Made by a program: the position numbers and the translations under genes. The notes beneath the pieces are model-generated. The model made no database searches. It was not told the DNA's origin and worked only from the letters and a program-made list of their open reading frames with translations. Shown one piece after another: positions 20,448-29,655 of a stretch of DNA of 64,000 nucleotides; the first letter of the stretch is position 1; each line of letters begins with the position of its first letter. The stretch comes from Planctomycetota bacterium (lineage in GTDB: Bacteria > Planctomycetota > UBA1135 > UBA2386), in contig JADLFX010000006.1 in NCBI GenBank assembly GCA_020849665.1, forward strand, positions 32,082-96,081. The letters are read 5' to 3'.

Positions 20448-21805
20448 CTGCCCTGCCTCCCCCACCCGGCACCACCTGCCGCTCCGGAGTCCTTCATGAA
20501 GCCCTCGTAGTTCCGCATGATCAGCATGCCGTTCAGCTTCTCGACCAGGTCGAGGGCCACGCCCACCACGATCAGGATCGAGGTGCCGCTCATGAAGTAG
20601 ATCAGGGTCTGGTCGAGGCCCTGGAACTGGCCGCTGACCAGCGAGGGGAAGATCGCGACCAGGGACAGGAACGCGGCTCCTGCGAGGCTGATCCGGATCA
20701 TGGTCTGCTCGAGGAACTCGGCGGTCTTCTTGCCGGGTCGGATGCCAGGGATGAAGGACCCGTATTCCTTGAGCTGCTCGGCCATCTCGTTGGGCTGGAA
20801 CATCAACGAGGTCCAGAAGAACTGGAAGAAGAAGATCAGCGCCGAGAAGGTGAGCACGTAGACGAAGCCCGTGCCGCGCGTGAAGGCATCCTGCAGCCAG
20901 TTCCAGCCGACGGCAGTGCCGAAGATCGACGGGATCACCAGCAGTGCCGAGGCGAAGATGATCGGCATCACGCCCGCGTGATTGACCTTCAGCGGCAGGA
21001 AGTGCCGCTGCCCGCCATACACCCGGCGGCCGCGTGTCTGCTTGGCCTGCTGGATCGGGATGCGCCGCTGGGCCTTGGTCATGTAGACCACACCCACCAC
21101 CGCGACCACCCACGCGAAGAGGAAGAGCAGGAGGTTCTGGTAGGAGGCGGTGTCCAGCGCCGACTTGCTGCCCGGCGTCACGAAGGGGGAGAACGCCGTC
21201 CACAGCTGGGCGATGATCCCCGCCATGATGATCAGCGAGATCCCGTTGCCGACGCCGTGCTCGGTGATCTGCTCACCGAGCCACATCACGAACATGGTGC
21301 CCGCGGTGAGGGCGACCATCACCAGGATCACGTAGAGCAGGTAGTAGCTCTCGACCCCTGCGTGGAGCATGGAATCGGTGCCGCCCGGGGCGAGCACGCC
21401 GAAGATCACGAAGAACGACTGCAGGAAGCAGATCGGCACCGTGGCCAGGCGCGTGTACTGGTTGATCTTGCGCTGGCCGGAGGGCCCCTCCTTCGCGATC
21501 CGCTCCAGGGCCGGAACGACCTTGGCGAGCAGCGAGAAGATGATGCTCGCCGAGATGTACGGCATCACCCCGAGCGAGAAGATCGTCGCCTGTTGCAGGC
21601 GTGCCCCGGTGAGCACGTTCATGATGCCGATCAGCTTCCCCCAGCCCTCCCCGCTGGTCCCGGCCTGCGCCACCATCTTCTGGAAGTCGACGCCGGGCAG
21701 CGGGACGTAGAAGCCGATCCGGTAGCAGAGCAGGAGGCTGAGGGTGATCAGGAGCCGGGTCCTGATCTCCTTCACCTTGAACAGGTTCGCGATCGAAACG
21801 CTCAT
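20444..21805 (-). CDS. secY: Preprotein translocase channel SecY
   Basis: The 453-residue, ten-helix channel of the Sec translocon. N-terminal 'LFKVKEIRTRLLITLSLLLC' and the plug and pore region ('GVDFQKMVAQ', 'GVMPYISASIIFSLL') are typical. The cytoplasmic loop has 'RRIPIQQAKQTRGRRVYGGQ', and 'IPGIRPGKKTAEFLEQTMIR' leads to the ribosome-docking loop. It follows rplO by 35 nt and overlaps adk by 4 nt. Confidence 0.97.
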   Translation of the reverse strand: MSVSIANLFKVKEIRTRLLITLSLLLCYRIGFYVPLPGVDFQKMVAQAGTSGEGWGKLIGIMNVLTGARLQQATIFSLGVMPYISASIIFSLLAKVVPALERIAKEGPSGQRKINQYTRLATVPICFLQSFFVIFGVLAPGGTDSMLHAGVESYYLLYVILVMVALTAGTMFVMWLGEQITEHGVGNGISLIIMAGIIAQLWTAFSPFVTPGSKSALDTASYQNLLLFLFAWVVAVVGVVYMTKAQRRIPIQQAKQTRGRRVYGGQRHFLPLKVNHAGVMPIIFASALLVIPSIFGTAVGWNWLQDAFTRGTGFVYVLTFSALIFFFQFFWTSLMFQPNEMAEQLKEYGSFIPGIRPGKKTAEFLEQTMIRISLAGAAFLSLVAIFPSLVSGQFQGLDQTLIYFMSGTSILIVVGVALDLVEKLNGMLIMRNYEGFMKDSGAAGGAGWGRQGR

Positions 21806-21840
21806 GGATGCGCCGGACGAGCCTTTGGGTCAGCGACGGC

Positions 21841-22377
21841 TCAGGCCTTGGTGACCTTGTCGGTCTTGGGTGGGCGACGCTTTTCGTTGCGAGCCATGCG
21901 CGCGAACTTCGGCCGGTATTGCACCTTGGGCTGCAACTCGACCGTGCCGCCGGCCTGCTCGATCTTGGTCCTGGCGGAGGCCGAAACGGCGTCGGCCTTC
22001 ACCACCAGCCGGCGCTGCAACTTGCCTTCTCCCAGGACCTTCAGCAGGTCCGTGTGCTTCTCCTTCGAGACCACCCCCGCGGACAGGATCGCTGCGAGGT
22101 CGATCGTGGCCCCGTCGGCGAAGCCGTTCAGGTCTCCGACGTTCACGATCGTGTAGAAGGCCTTGAAGTTCTTGTTGTTGAAGCCGCGCTTGGGCATGCG
22201 GCGGAAGAGCGGCATCTGCCCGCCTTCCTGTCCGATGCGCTGGTGCCAGCCGGAGCGCGCCTTGGCGCCCTTGTGGCCGCGACCGGAGGTCTTGCCGTGG
22301 CCGCTGCCGACGCCGCGCCCGACCCGCTTGCGCTGCTTGAACGAGATCCCGAGGGACTTGGCTTCAGCGAGATTCAT
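21841..22377 (-). CDS. rplO: Ribosomal protein uL15
   Basis: Late-assembling 23S rRNA-binding protein, 178 residues, with the Gly/Lys/Arg-rich N-terminus 'KRVGRGVGSGHGKTSGRGHK' and the fold 'EGGQMPLFRRMPKRGF'. The ATG at 22377 has GGAG 9 nt upstream and overlaps the rpsE stop by 14 nt. The usual rpmD (uL30) gene between rpsE and rplO is absent. Confidence 0.96.
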   Translation of the reverse strand: MNLAEAKSLGISFKQRKRVGRGVGSGHGKTSGRGHKGAKARSGWHQRIGQEGGQMPLFRRMPKRGFNNKNFKAFYTIVNVGDLNGFADGATIDLAAILSAGVVSKEKHTDLLKVLGEGKLQRRLVVKADAVSASARTKIEQAGGTVELQPKVQYRPKFARMARNEKRRPPKTDKVTKA

Positions 22378-22885
22378 CGATCCCCACTCCACGCAGGTTC
22401 TGGACCCTGTCCTTGTCGCGCAGGACCGCGAGCGCGGCCATCGTCGCCTTGACGACGTTCAACGGATTGGTCGAACCGTAGTTCTTGGTCAGGATGTCGG
22501 TGATCCCGGCCAGGGCGAGCACCTTGCGCACTGCCTTGCCCGCGATGATGCCGGTGCCCGGCGCGGCCGGTACCAGGCGCACCTTGGTGGCGCAGAAGTT
22601 GCCTTCCACGACGTGCGGGATGGTCGTTCCCGTGCGCACCACGCGCATGAGCTTCTTGCGCCCATCCTTGACGGACTTCTCCACGGCGGCAGGGACTTCG
22701 CGGCCCTTGGCGTAGCCGAGCCCCACGAGGCCGTTGCGGTTGCCGACCACGGTCAGCGCGCTGAACGAGAACCGGCGACCGCCCTTCACCACGGCGGCAG
22801 AGCGATTGATGGCGACGACGTCGTCCTCGACGTCGGACGCCAGGGACTCGTCGATCGGAACGGTCGGATACTTGGGCTTCGCCAT
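22364..22885 (-). CDS. rpsE: Ribosomal protein uS5
   Basis: Small-subunit protein at the mRNA entry, with accuracy-related contacts to S4; 173 residues. 'EDDVVAINRSAAVVKGGRRF', 'FSALTVVGNRNGLVGLGYAK' and 'PGTGIIAGKAVRKVLALAGI' are family signatures. It starts 9 nt after rplR and overlaps rplO. Confidence 0.97.
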   Translation of the reverse strand: MAKPKYPTVPIDESLASDVEDDVVAINRSAAVVKGGRRFSFSALTVVGNRNGLVGLGYAKGREVPAAVEKSVKDGRKKLMRVVRTGTTIPHVVEGNFCATKVRLVPAAPGTGIIAGKAVRKVLALAGITDILTKNYGSTNPLNVVKATMAALAVLRDKDRVQNLRGVGIDESR

Positions 22886-22894
22886 GGGTCCTCG

Positions 22895-23266
22895 TCAGAA
22901 CTGCAATCCACCCTGGCGAGCTGCCTCGGCCAGGGCCTTCACACGGCCGTGGTAGCGGAACGAGCCACGGTCGAAGGCAACCTGCTTCACACCGGCCTGC
23001 AGGGCGCGCTCGGCGACGGCCGCGCCGATCCGGGCCGCGACCTCGGACTTCTTCAGGCCCTTCAGGGAATCCCGCAGGACCTTGTCGAGCGAGGAGGCAG
23101 CCGCAAGGGTGCGACCCGCCTGATCGTCGATCACCTGGGCACCGATGTGCTTGAGGCTCCGGAACACCGAGAGGCGCGGACGACCGGCCTCCCTACGGAT
23201 GCGGCTGCGCACGCTGAGCGCCTTGCGCACGTGCTGCCTGGCCTTCCTGGACTTGCTATTGACCAT
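22895..23266 (-). CDS. rplR: Ribosomal protein uL18
   Basis: 5S rRNA-binding protein, 123 residues. '[20 protein letters not shown]' is the conserved 5S-contact strand and '[20 protein letters not shown]' the C-terminal signature. It lies between rplF and rpsE in standard spc order. Confidence 0.97.
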   Translation of the reverse strand: MVNSKSRKARQHVRKALSVRSRIRREAGRPRLSVFRSLKHIGAQVIDDQAGRTLAAASSLDKVLRDSLKGLKKSEVAARIGAAVAERALQAGVKQVAFDRGSFRYHGRVKALAEAARQGGLQF

Positions 23267-23299
23267 GACGGGTTCGCGTGAACGTGGAGGGCCGGCGGC

Positions 23300-23848
23300 T
23301 CACGCCGAGCCAAACGCCTTGCCGGCCTTCCGGCGGATGGTCTCGGTGTCGTACTTGATTCCCTTGCCCTTGTAGGGCTCGGGCTTGCGGATCTTGCGGA
23401 TCCTCGCGGCGAGTTCGCCCACCGCCTGGCGATCGCACCCACGGATCAGGATCTGGGTCGGCTGGGGACACTCGACCTGGATGCCGGTCGGGATCGCCAC
23501 CTTGACCGGGTGCGAGAAGCCCATGGCCAGGATCACCTCCTTGCCCTGGATCTTGGCGTTGTAGCCGACGCCGTTGATCTCGAGCTTCTTCTCGTAGCCC
23601 TGGGTGACCCCCGTGATCATGTTCTGCAGCAGGGCTCGGGTCATGCCGTGGTACGCGCCGGCCTGCCGATCGAGTCCGTCGGCACGGCTGGAAACCGTGA
23701 TCACGTTGTCCCTCGACTCGATCGCGACCTCAGGGCGGTTGACCAGCTCGAGCTGGCCCTTCGGGCCCTTGATCGTGACCTTGCCGCCCGCGAGCGTCAC
23801 CGTGACGCCCTTGGGGATCTGGATGGGAAGTCGGCCGATACGTGACAT
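23300..23848 (-). CDS. rplF: Ribosomal protein uL6
   Basis: Large-subunit protein at the factor-binding site, 182 residues with two repeated domains. 'MSRIGRLPIQIPKGVTVTLA' opens it; the C-terminal signature is 'KPEPYKGKGIKYDTETIRRK'. It starts 25 nt after rpsH. The open frame upstream of the ATG is not family-like. Confidence 0.97.
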   Translation of the reverse strand: MSRIGRLPIQIPKGVTVTLAGGKVTIKGPKGQLELVNRPEVAIESRDNVITVSSRADGLDRQAGAYHGMTRALLQNMITGVTQGYEKKLEINGVGYNAKIQGKEVILAMGFSHPVKVAIPTGIQVECPQPTQILIRGCDRQAVGELAARIRKIRKPEPYKGKGIKYDTETIRRKAGKAFGSA

Positions 23849-23873
23849 TGGAGAGACCTCGTGAGGACCTGCC

Positions 23874-24269
23874 TCACTCGACGGTGCAGATGACCTCGCC
23901 GCTGACCTTGCGGGCGCGGCACTCCCGGTCCGAGAGCACGCCCTGGCTGGTGGAGACGATCGCGATTCCCAGGCCGCCACGCGGGCGCGGCAGCTTGCCG
24001 AGCGACCGGTAGCGGCGGCAGCCGGGCATGCTGATGCGACGCAGGCCGGTGATCACCTGCTCGCCCTCCGGACCGTAACGGAACGTGACCTTGATGCGGC
24101 TCTTCGGGCCGTCGCTGTGCACTTCGTAGCCTTCGATGTAGCCCTCGCGCTTGAGGACATCGAGGACGAGGACCTTCAACTTGCTGCCGGGGAACACCAC
24201 GTCGGTGTCCTGGTTGCGGAGCGCGTTGCGCATCCGGGTCAGCATGTCGGCAATGGGATCAGTGAGCAT
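23874..24269 (-). CDS. rpsH: Ribosomal protein uS8
   Basis: 16S rRNA central-domain protein, 131 residues: 'MLTDPIADMLTRMRNALRNQ' at the start and the RNA-binding 'GLGIAIVSTSQGVLSDREC' near the end. In Escherichia coli S8 is the spc-operon repressor; its mRNA target could not be identified here by eye. It starts 12 nt after rpsN. Confidence 0.97.
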   Translation of the reverse strand: MLTDPIADMLTRMRNALRNQDTDVVFPGSKLKVLVLDVLKREGYIEGYEVHSDGPKSRIKVTFRYGPEGEQVITGLRRISMPGCRRYRSLGKLPRPRGGLGIAIVSTSQGVLSDRECRARKVSGEVICTVE

Positions 24270-24281
24270 CGATCGTTCCTC

Positions 24282-24467
24282 TCACCACGAAGCCTTGCGC
24301 ACACCAGGGATCTCGCCCTTGAGGGCCAGGTCCCGGAAGCAGCACCGGCAGATTCCGAACTTGCGATAGACGGCACGGACCCGACCACAGAGGGAGCACC
24401 GCGTGTAGGCGCGGGTCGGGAACTTGGCGGGCAGCGCCGCCTTCACTCGCAAACACTTCTTGGCCAT
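24282..24467 (-). CDS. rpsN: Ribosomal protein uS14, type Z (zinc)
   Basis: A 61-residue S14 of the short zinc-binding form: the two CxxC pairs are '[20 protein letters not shown]'. It acts in the 30S head next to S3 and S10. The C-terminus '[18 protein letters not shown]' is typical. It lies between rplE and rpsH, as in most bacteria with the type Z form. Confidence 0.97.
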   Translation of the reverse strand: MAKKCLRVKAALPAKFPTRAYTRCSLCGRVRAVYRKFGICRCCFRDLALKGEIPGVRKASW

Positions 24468-24570
24468 GGTTCGTTCCTGGATCCTCGGTCACCGTCACCG
24501 CGGTGCGTTCCGGTCCGTGTTCTCGTGTGGCAGGTGGTTGGCGATCTCGTTGCGGGAGGGGTGGGACGAA

Positions 24571-25170
24571 TCACCGCTGGAACGGCATGCCCAGGCGGCG
24601 CAGCAGTGCGATGCCCTCCTGGTCGGTCTTGGCGGTGGTCACGAAGGTGATGTTCATGCCCTGCACGAACTCCACCTTGTCGAGCTGGATCTCGGGGAAC
24701 ACGCTCTGCTCGGAGAGGCCGAGGGTGAAGTTGCCGCGGCCGTCGAACTTGGCGGGGAGCCCGCGGAAGTCGCGGAAGCGTGGGATGGCCAGGCTGACCA
24801 GGCGGTCCAGGAACTCCCACATCTTCGCGCCGCGCAGCGTCACCGCCGCGCCGATCGGGTAGCCCTCGCGGAGCTTGAAGGTGGCGATCGACTTGCGCGC
24901 CTTCGTCACCACCGGCCGCTGGCCGGTGATCATCCCCAGTTCCTTCGTGGCTGCCTCGATGCGGGCCTTGTTCTCGACCGCCTTGCCGATGCCCATGTTC
25001 ACCACGATCTTGCCCAGGCGCGGGATCATCATGGGGTTCGGGTAGCTGAACTCCTGCTGCAGCGCCGGCACGACCTCGTCGCGGTAGCGCACCTGCAGGC
25101 GTGGCGGGACCTTCGGTCCGGCCTGCACGGCCGGCGCCTTCGCCTTGTCCTTGCTCTTCTTCTCAGCCAT
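24571..25170 (-). CDS. rplE: Ribosomal protein uL5
   Basis: 5S rRNA-binding protein and B1b bridge element, 199 residues. A Lys/Ala-rich N-terminal extension of about 20 residues precedes '[20 protein letters not shown]'. '[16 protein letters not shown]', '[20 protein letters not shown]' and '[20 protein letters not shown]' follow. It begins 32 nt after rplX and is followed by a 103-nt space before rpsN. Confidence 0.96.
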   Translation of the reverse strand: MAEKKSKDKAKAPAVQAGPKVPPRLQVRYRDEVVPALQQEFSYPNPMMIPRLGKIVVNMGIGKAVENKARIEAATKELGMITGQRPVVTKARKSIATFKLREGYPIGAAVTLRGAKMWEFLDRLVSLAIPRFRDFRGLPAKFDGRGNFTLGLSEQSVFPEIQLDKVEFVQGMNITFVTTAKTDQEGIALLRRLGMPFQR

Positions 25171-25202
25171 GACTCGTTCCTGTGCGCTTGCTCGCGCTCC
25201 GG

Positions 25203-25562
25203 TCAATCGAACCTGGTTCCGCAGGGGATGCCGACACGCACCCGCTTGCCGTCGATCCATTCGGTCTTGGTGCGGACGCCCTTGCCGGCCTTCTCGCTCC
25301 AGAGCAGCACCCTGCTGTGGTGGATCGGAAACTCCTTGCGCACGCGGCCGCCCTGGGGGTTCTCCTTGGTGCGGCGCTCGTGCTTCCAACGCATGTTCAC
25401 GTCCTTGACCACGATGCGTCCGGTCTCGGCGTTCACTTCCAGGACCTCGCGAGGCTCCTTGGATCGATCGGAACCCGTGCGCACCACGACCTTGTCGCCC
25501 TTCTTCACGTGCATGCGCACGCGCACTCCGGGCTCGGACTTCTTCTGCCGACCGCGTGCCAT
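25203..25562 (-). CDS. rplX: Ribosomal protein uL24
   Basis: Early assembly protein of the large subunit, 119 residues, with the KOW motif near the N-terminus ('[20 protein letters not shown]') and '[20 protein letters not shown]'. Its ATG shares one base with the rplN stop (TGATG), so translation is likely coupled. Confidence 0.96.
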   Translation of the reverse strand: MARGRQKKSEPGVRVRMHVKKGDKVVVRTGSDRSKEPREVLEVNAETGRIVVKDVNMRWKHERRTKENPQGGRVRKEFPIHHSRVLLWSEKAGKGVRTKTEWIDGKRVRVGIPCGTRFD

Positions 25563-25930
25563 CAGACCACCTCCTCCGCCAGCGAGACGATCTTCATGAA
25601 ATTGCGATCGCGCAGCTCACGGGCCACGGCGCCGAAGATGCGGGTGCCCCGCGGATTGCCATCGTTGTCGATGACCACCATGGCATTGCGGTCGAAGCGG
25701 ACGTACGAGCCGTCGTCGCGCCGCACGCTGGCGGCGGTGCGGACCACCACGCCCTTGACGATCTGGGCGTCCTTGACTTCGCCGGTGGGCAGGGCCTTCT
25801 TGACGACTGCGACGATCACGTCACCGAGCGAGGCGTAGCGCCGGCCGCTGCCACCGAGCACCTTGATGCACATGGCCTGCTTGGCGCCGGTGTTGTCGGC
25901 GACGTCCAGCATGGTCAGTTCCTGAATCAT
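25562..25930 (-). CDS. rplN: Ribosomal protein uL14
   Basis: Large-subunit interface protein (bridges B5 and B8), 122 residues: '[20 protein letters not shown]', '[20 protein letters not shown]' and the C-terminal '[20 protein letters not shown]'. It lies 54 nt after rpsQ and overlaps rplX by one base. Confidence 0.97.
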   Translation of the reverse strand: MIQELTMLDVADNTGAKQAMCIKVLGGSGRRYASLGDVIVAVVKKALPTGEVKDAQIVKGVVVRTAASVRRDDGSYVRFDRNAMVVIDNDGNPRGTRIFGAVARELRDRNFMKIVSLAEEVV

Positions 25931-25984
25931 GGTCGTGGGTCCTCGGGAGAATGGGTGCTGCGTGGGGCTGGTGCGGGAGGCCGA

Positions 25985-26311
25985 TCAATCCAGCGCCTTC
26001 GTGACGACCCGCAGGAGTCGCCAGCGCTTCAGCTTGGACAGTGGGCGGGTGGACATCACCTCGACGAGGTCCCCCACCTTGGCTTCGTTGTTCTCGTCGT
26101 GCACGTGCAGGCGGGTGCGCCGCCGCACGAACTTCTCGTACCGCGGGTGCCGCACGAGGCGTTCCACCTCGACGGTCCGCGTCTTGTTCATCTTGTCGGA
26201 CGTGACGAGCCCCACCAGGGTCCTGCGCTGGCCGCGCTTCGCCTGGCTCTGGGCGGTCGGATCGTTCTTTGTCTCAACCATGGCCGGTGACTCCTGCTTG
26301 CCGTTGCTCAT
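25985..26311 (-). CDS. rpsQ: Ribosomal protein uS17
   Basis: OB-fold 16S-binding protein, 108 residues. An N-terminal extension of about 20 Gln/Lys-rich residues precedes '[20 protein letters not shown]' and '[20 protein letters not shown]'. The ATG overlaps the rpmC stop by 4 nt (ATGA). Confidence 0.96.
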   Translation of the reverse strand: MSNGKQESPAMVETKNDPTAQSQAKRGQRRTLVGLVTSDKMNKTRTVEVERLVRHPRYEKFVRRRTRLHVHDENNEAKVGDLVEVMSTRPLSKLKRWRLLRVVTKALD

Positions 26312-26526
26312 GCCTGCTTCGCACCGGCTGCCGCAGCGCGCTCGCGCTCGGTCAGGACCGTGTGGATCCGGGCGATGGTGCGGCGGATCTCGCGGAACCG
26401 GGACGTCTTGGCGATCTGCTCGGACGCCCCCTTGAAGCGCAGGCCGAAGAACTCCTTCCGCAGGTTGACCAGGTCGAGGCTCAACTCGCGCGAGTCCTTG
26501 CCGCGGATCTCCTCGATCTTCATCAC
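26308..26526 (-). CDS. rpmC: Ribosomal protein uL29
   Basis: A small helical-hairpin protein at the tunnel exit, beside the docking site of trigger factor and SRP; 72 residues. '[20 protein letters not shown]' and '[18 protein letters not shown]' are family-typical. It overlaps rplP upstream and rpsQ downstream by ATGA, making a tightly coupled trio. Confidence 0.96.
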   Translation of the reverse strand: MMKIEEIRGKDSRELSLDLVNLRKEFFGLRFKGASEQIAKTSRFREIRRTIARIHTVLTERERAAAAGAKQA

Positions 26527-26933
26527 ACGCTCCTCTTGCTGATCATGCGGACCTTGACCGGCATCTTGTGCGCGATGCGGGCGAACGCCTTCTTCGCCAC
26601 GTGTTCGGGTACGCCGCCCATCTCGAAGAGCACCGTCCCGGGCTTCACCACCACGGTCCAGTGGTCCACGTCACCCTTGCCCACGCCCATTCGGGTCTCG
26701 GCCGGCTTCTTGCTCACCGGCTTGTGAGGGAACACGCGGATCCACAGCTTCGCCTCCGGCGCCGCACGCGAGCACGCCACGCGGCCGGCCTCGATGGTCT
26801 TGGCAGCGATCCAACCCGGCTCCAGGGACTGCAGGCCGAAATCGCCGAACTCCACCTGATTGCAGCTGGTCGCCACGCCGCGGATCATCCCGCGCTGCTG
26901 CTTCCTGAACTTGGTCCTCTTGGGCATCATCAT
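26523..26933 (-). CDS. rplP: Ribosomal protein uL16
   Basis: Protein at the A-site and peptidyl transferase region, 136 residues: '[16 protein letters not shown]', '[20 protein letters not shown]' and '[20 protein letters not shown]'. The N-terminus reads MMMPKRTK, so the start may be any of three consecutive ATG codons (26933, 26930, 26927). It starts 98 nt after rpsC. Confidence 0.96.
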   Translation of the reverse strand: MMMPKRTKFRKQQRGMIRGVATSCNQVEFGDFGLQSLEPGWIAAKTIEAGRVACSRAAPEAKLWIRVFPHKPVSKKPAETRMGVGKGDVDHWTVVVKPGTVLFEMGGVPEHVAKKAFARIAHKMPVKVRMISKRSV

Positions 26934-27031
26934 GGCGATCGTTCCTCGGCGGCTTCCCTTCTCATGGCACCGCCTGCGCGGCTGGGAAGGCTCGTTCTAG
27001 CGGTAGATCCTGCGATTCGGGTTCCCGTGGT

Positions 27032-27715
27032 TCAGAAGGCCTTCTCGGGAGCGGTACGGACGGGCAGCAGGCCGCACGTGGTCTCGTCCGGACCCAGCTC
27101 GCCCTTGAAGATCCACACCTTGACCCCGATCACGCCGTAGTTGGTCTTGGCCAGGGCGGTGCCGTAGTCGACCTGGGCCCGCAGCGTCGTGGTGGGCACG
27201 CGGCCGCGCTGCACCTCGCCGACGCGCGACATCTCGGCGCCGCCCAGTCGGCCGGCCACCACCACCTTGATGCCCTTGGCGCCGGCGGCGACAGAGGTGT
27301 CGACCGCCTTCTTGAGCGCACGGCGGAAGTTCACGCGCTTGAGCAGCTGCTCGGCCACCGACTCGGCGACCAGGGTGGCCTCCAGCTCGGGGCGGTGGAT
27401 CTCGATGATCTTCATCCGCACGGCCTTGCCGGTCAGCTTCTCGATGTCCTCGCGGAACTTGTCGACCTTGGCCCCCTTCTTGCCGATCAGGATGCCGGGG
27501 CGGGCGGTGTGCAGGTAGACCGTGATCACGTCGCCGGCGCGTTCGATCTCGACCTTGGGAATCGCGGCGTACGCCCAGTTGTCGCGGATGAACTTGCGGA
27601 TCTTCTGATCCTCGGCGAGGAGGTGGCGGAAGTCCTTCTTGGTCGCGTACCAACGGGAGCGCCAGGGCTCGGTGATCGCGATGCGGAAACCTACCGGGTG
27701 GGTCTTCTGGCCCAT
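27032..27715 (-). CDS. rpsC: Ribosomal protein uS3
   Basis: Helicase-like mRNA entry protein of the small subunit, 227 residues with a KH domain ('VDKFREDIEKLTGKAVRMKI') and a C-terminal domain ('YGTALAKTNYGVIGVKVWIF'). The ATG giving 'MGQKTHPVGFRIAITEPWRS' is the family start; a GTG two codons earlier (27721) would overlap rplV. It lies 2 nt after the rplV stop. Confidence 0.97.
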   Translation of the reverse strand: MGQKTHPVGFRIAITEPWRSRWYATKKDFRHLLAEDQKIRKFIRDNWAYAAIPKVEIERAGDVITVYLHTARPGILIGKKGAKVDKFREDIEKLTGKAVRMKIIEIHRPELEATLVAESVAEQLLKRVNFRRALKKAVDTSVAAGAKGIKVVVAGRLGGAEMSRVGEVQRGRVPTTTLRAQVDYGTALAKTNYGVIGVKVWIFKGELGPDETTCGLLPVRTAPEKAF

Positions 27716-27717
27716 GG

Positions 27718-28095
27718 TCACTCCTTCGCCGCGCTGGCGCTGCCCGCGCCCTGGTCGGCGACATGAACGTGGATGTGGCAGGTCCGCTTGCGGATCGGCA
27801 TGGCCCGGCCGCGCGGCCCCGGCCGCCAGCGCAGGCGCCCGAGCAGCAGCGGGCCGTTGTGGACGTAGCAGGCGCTGACGACCAGTCGGTTGGCGCGGAC
27901 CCCGGGATCCTGCAGGGCGTTGGCGATCGCGGACTCCAGCACCTTCCGCACCCAGCCGGCCGCGCGGTGCTTGTCGTGGCGGAGGTCGTCCAGCGCCTGG
28001 TTGGCGGTGCGCCCGCGAATCAGGTCGACCAGCTTGCGGGCCTTGCGCGGGCCCATGCGCGCGTAGCGATGACAGGCTTTGAATTCACGAGTCAT
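27718..28095 (-). CDS. rplV: Ribosomal protein uL22
   Basis: Tunnel-lining protein, 125 residues. 'RYARMGPRKARKLVDLIRGR' is the conserved N-terminal helix; the tunnel hairpin includes 'LRWRPGPRGRAMPIRKRTCH'. I chose the ATG at 28095 because it gives the family N-terminus; upstream codons are Arg-rich noise. Confidence 0.96.
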   Translation of the reverse strand: MTREFKACHRYARMGPRKARKLVDLIRGRTANQALDDLRHDKHRAAGWVRKVLESAIANALQDPGVRANRLVVSACYVHNGPLLLGRLRWRPGPRGRAMPIRKRTCHIHVHVADQGAGSASAAKE

Positions 28096-28141
28096 GGTCG
28101 GGTTCGGACCCGCGCACCCGCGATCGGGCGCGCGGCGGCGA

Positions 28142-28423
28142 TCAGGTCGCCGGGGGTGCCGCCTCCTTCTTGCTGTGGCCGCGGAACGTCCGGGTCGGCG
28201 AGAACTCACCCAGCTTGTGCCCCACCATGTCCTCGGTCACGTAGACCTTCACGAAGGTCTTGCCGTTGTGGACCATGAAGGTGTGGCCGACGAACTCGGG
28301 GATGATCGTGCACCGCCGATACCAGGTCTGGATCGGGTTGCGTGTGCCGGCCTTGCTCTGCTTCTCGACCTTGGCGACGAGCTTCGGCTCGACCCACGGA
28401 CCCTTCTTGATGCTCCTGCTCAT
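28142..28423 (-). CDS. rpsS: Ribosomal protein uS19
   Basis: Head protein of the small subunit, 93 residues: '[20 protein letters not shown]', '[20 protein letters not shown]' and '[20 protein letters not shown]'. It lies between rplB and rplV in standard S10-operon order. Confidence 0.97.
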   Translation of the reverse strand: MSRSIKKGPWVEPKLVAKVEKQSKAGTRNPIQTWYRRCTIIPEFVGHTFMVHNGKTFVKVYVTEDMVGHKLGEFSPTRTFRGHSKKEAAPPAT

Positions 28424-28464
28424 CGTCGATTCCTCTCTGGGCGCGTGTGGTGGACGTCAGGACC

Positions 28465-29319
28465 TCAGACCGTGGCCTGCTGGACGTGCTTGCCCGGCTT
28501 GCGCCGGCGCAGGATGAACTGGTTGGAACGGGCCTTGCGCTTGCGGGTCTTGCCGCCCTTGGCCAGAAGGCCGGTCGGCGAGCAGGGGTGGCGACCACCA
28601 CCCGTGCGACCTTCACCGCCACCCATCGGGTGGGCGACGGGATTCTGCGCGGTGCCGCGATTGTGCGGCCGGCGACCCAGGAAGCGCGTGCGCCCGGCCT
28701 TGCCCCAGCGGACGTTCTGCCAGTCGATGTTGCCGAGCTGGCCGATCGTGGCGCGACAGTGCACGTTCACCCGCCGTTGCTCGCCGGAGGGCAGGACCAG
28801 GATCGCGTACTCGCCGTCGCGCGCCATGAGCTGCGCCGTCATGCCCGCGGACCGGACGATCTGCCCGCCTCGCCCCGGCTGCAACTCGACGTTGTGCACC
28901 TGGAGACCGAGCGGAATGCTGCCCAGGGGCATCGCGTTGCCGACGTTCGGATCGACGCGCGCACCCGAGACGACCGTCATGCCGATTTCCAGGCCGCGTG
29001 GCGCGAGGATGTAGCTCTTCTCGCCGTCCGCGTAGTGGAGCAGCGCGATGTCGCAGGTGCGGTTGGGGTCGTACTCGATCGCCACGACCTTCGCCGGCAC
29101 GCCATCCTTGGTGCGCCGGAAGTCGATGGTCCGATAGAGCCGCCGGTGCCACTCGCCACGGAAGCGGCTGGTCACATGGCCGAACGAGTTCCGCCCCGAG
29201 CTGCTCTTGATCCTCCGGGTCAGCGACTTCTCCGGCGCCTTGCGGCTGATGTGGGAGTAGTCGAGCACCGACGAGTTGCGGCGTCCGGGCGACGTCGGGT
29301 TGTAGACCTTGATGGGCAT
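28465..29319 (-). CDS. rplB: Ribosomal protein uL2
   Basis: Large-subunit core protein needed for subunit association and peptidyl transfer, 284 residues. 'KKSSGRNSFGHVTSRFRG'-like N-terminal region, 'RLYRTIDFRRTKDGVPAKVV', 'DGEKSYILAPRGLEIGMTVV' and the C-terminal catalytic loop 'NPVAHPMGGGEGRTGGGRHP' with the conserved His. It starts 42 nt after rplW. Confidence 0.97.
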   Translation of the reverse strand: MPIKVYNPTSPGRRNSSVLDYSHISRKAPEKSLTRRIKSSSGRNSFGHVTSRFRGEWHRRLYRTIDFRRTKDGVPAKVVAIEYDPNRTCDIALLHYADGEKSYILAPRGLEIGMTVVSGARVDPNVGNAMPLGSIPLGLQVHNVELQPGRGGQIVRSAGMTAQLMARDGEYAILVLPSGEQRRVNVHCRATIGQLGNIDWQNVRWGKAGRTRFLGRRPHNRGTAQNPVAHPMGGGEGRTGGGRHPCSPTGLLAKGGKTRKRKARSNQFILRRRKPGKHVQQATV

Positions 29320-29361
29320 TGGATTCCTCTGCGGGTGGGTCCTATCGCTCGACGGTTCCGG

Positions 29362-29652
29362 TCATGCCAGAGCGATCGTCTCGCCCTTGCGCAGCTTGAC
29401 GAGGGCCTTCTTCCACGGCGCAGTACGTCCGGGACGGCCGAGGATGCGCCGGACCTTGCCCGGGACCTTGATGATGTTGACCTTCTCCACGTGCACCTGG
29501 AACAGGGCCTCGACCGCCTTGGCGATCTCGGTCTTGTTGGCCTTCGGGTGCACCTTGAAGGCGTACTGGTTGCGGATGTCCTGCAGGACCGTCGACTTCT
29601 CGGTCAGCAGGGGCTTGCGGATCACGGCGTAGTGCTGGGCGGGATTGGCCAT
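29362..29652 (-). CDS. rplW: Ribosomal protein uL23
   Basis: Tunnel-exit docking site for chaperone, SRP and SecY; 96 residues. 'VIRKPLLTEKSTVLQDIRNQ', 'YAFKVHPKANKTEIAKAVEA' and 'VKVNIIKVPGKVRRI'-type strands are present. It begins 3 nt after the rplD stop. Confidence 0.96.
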   Translation of the reverse strand: MANPAQHYAVIRKPLLTEKSTVLQDIRNQYAFKVHPKANKTEIAKAVEALFQVHVEKVNIIKVPGKVRRILGRPGRTAPWKKALVKLRKGETIALA

Positions 29653-29655
29653 GGC

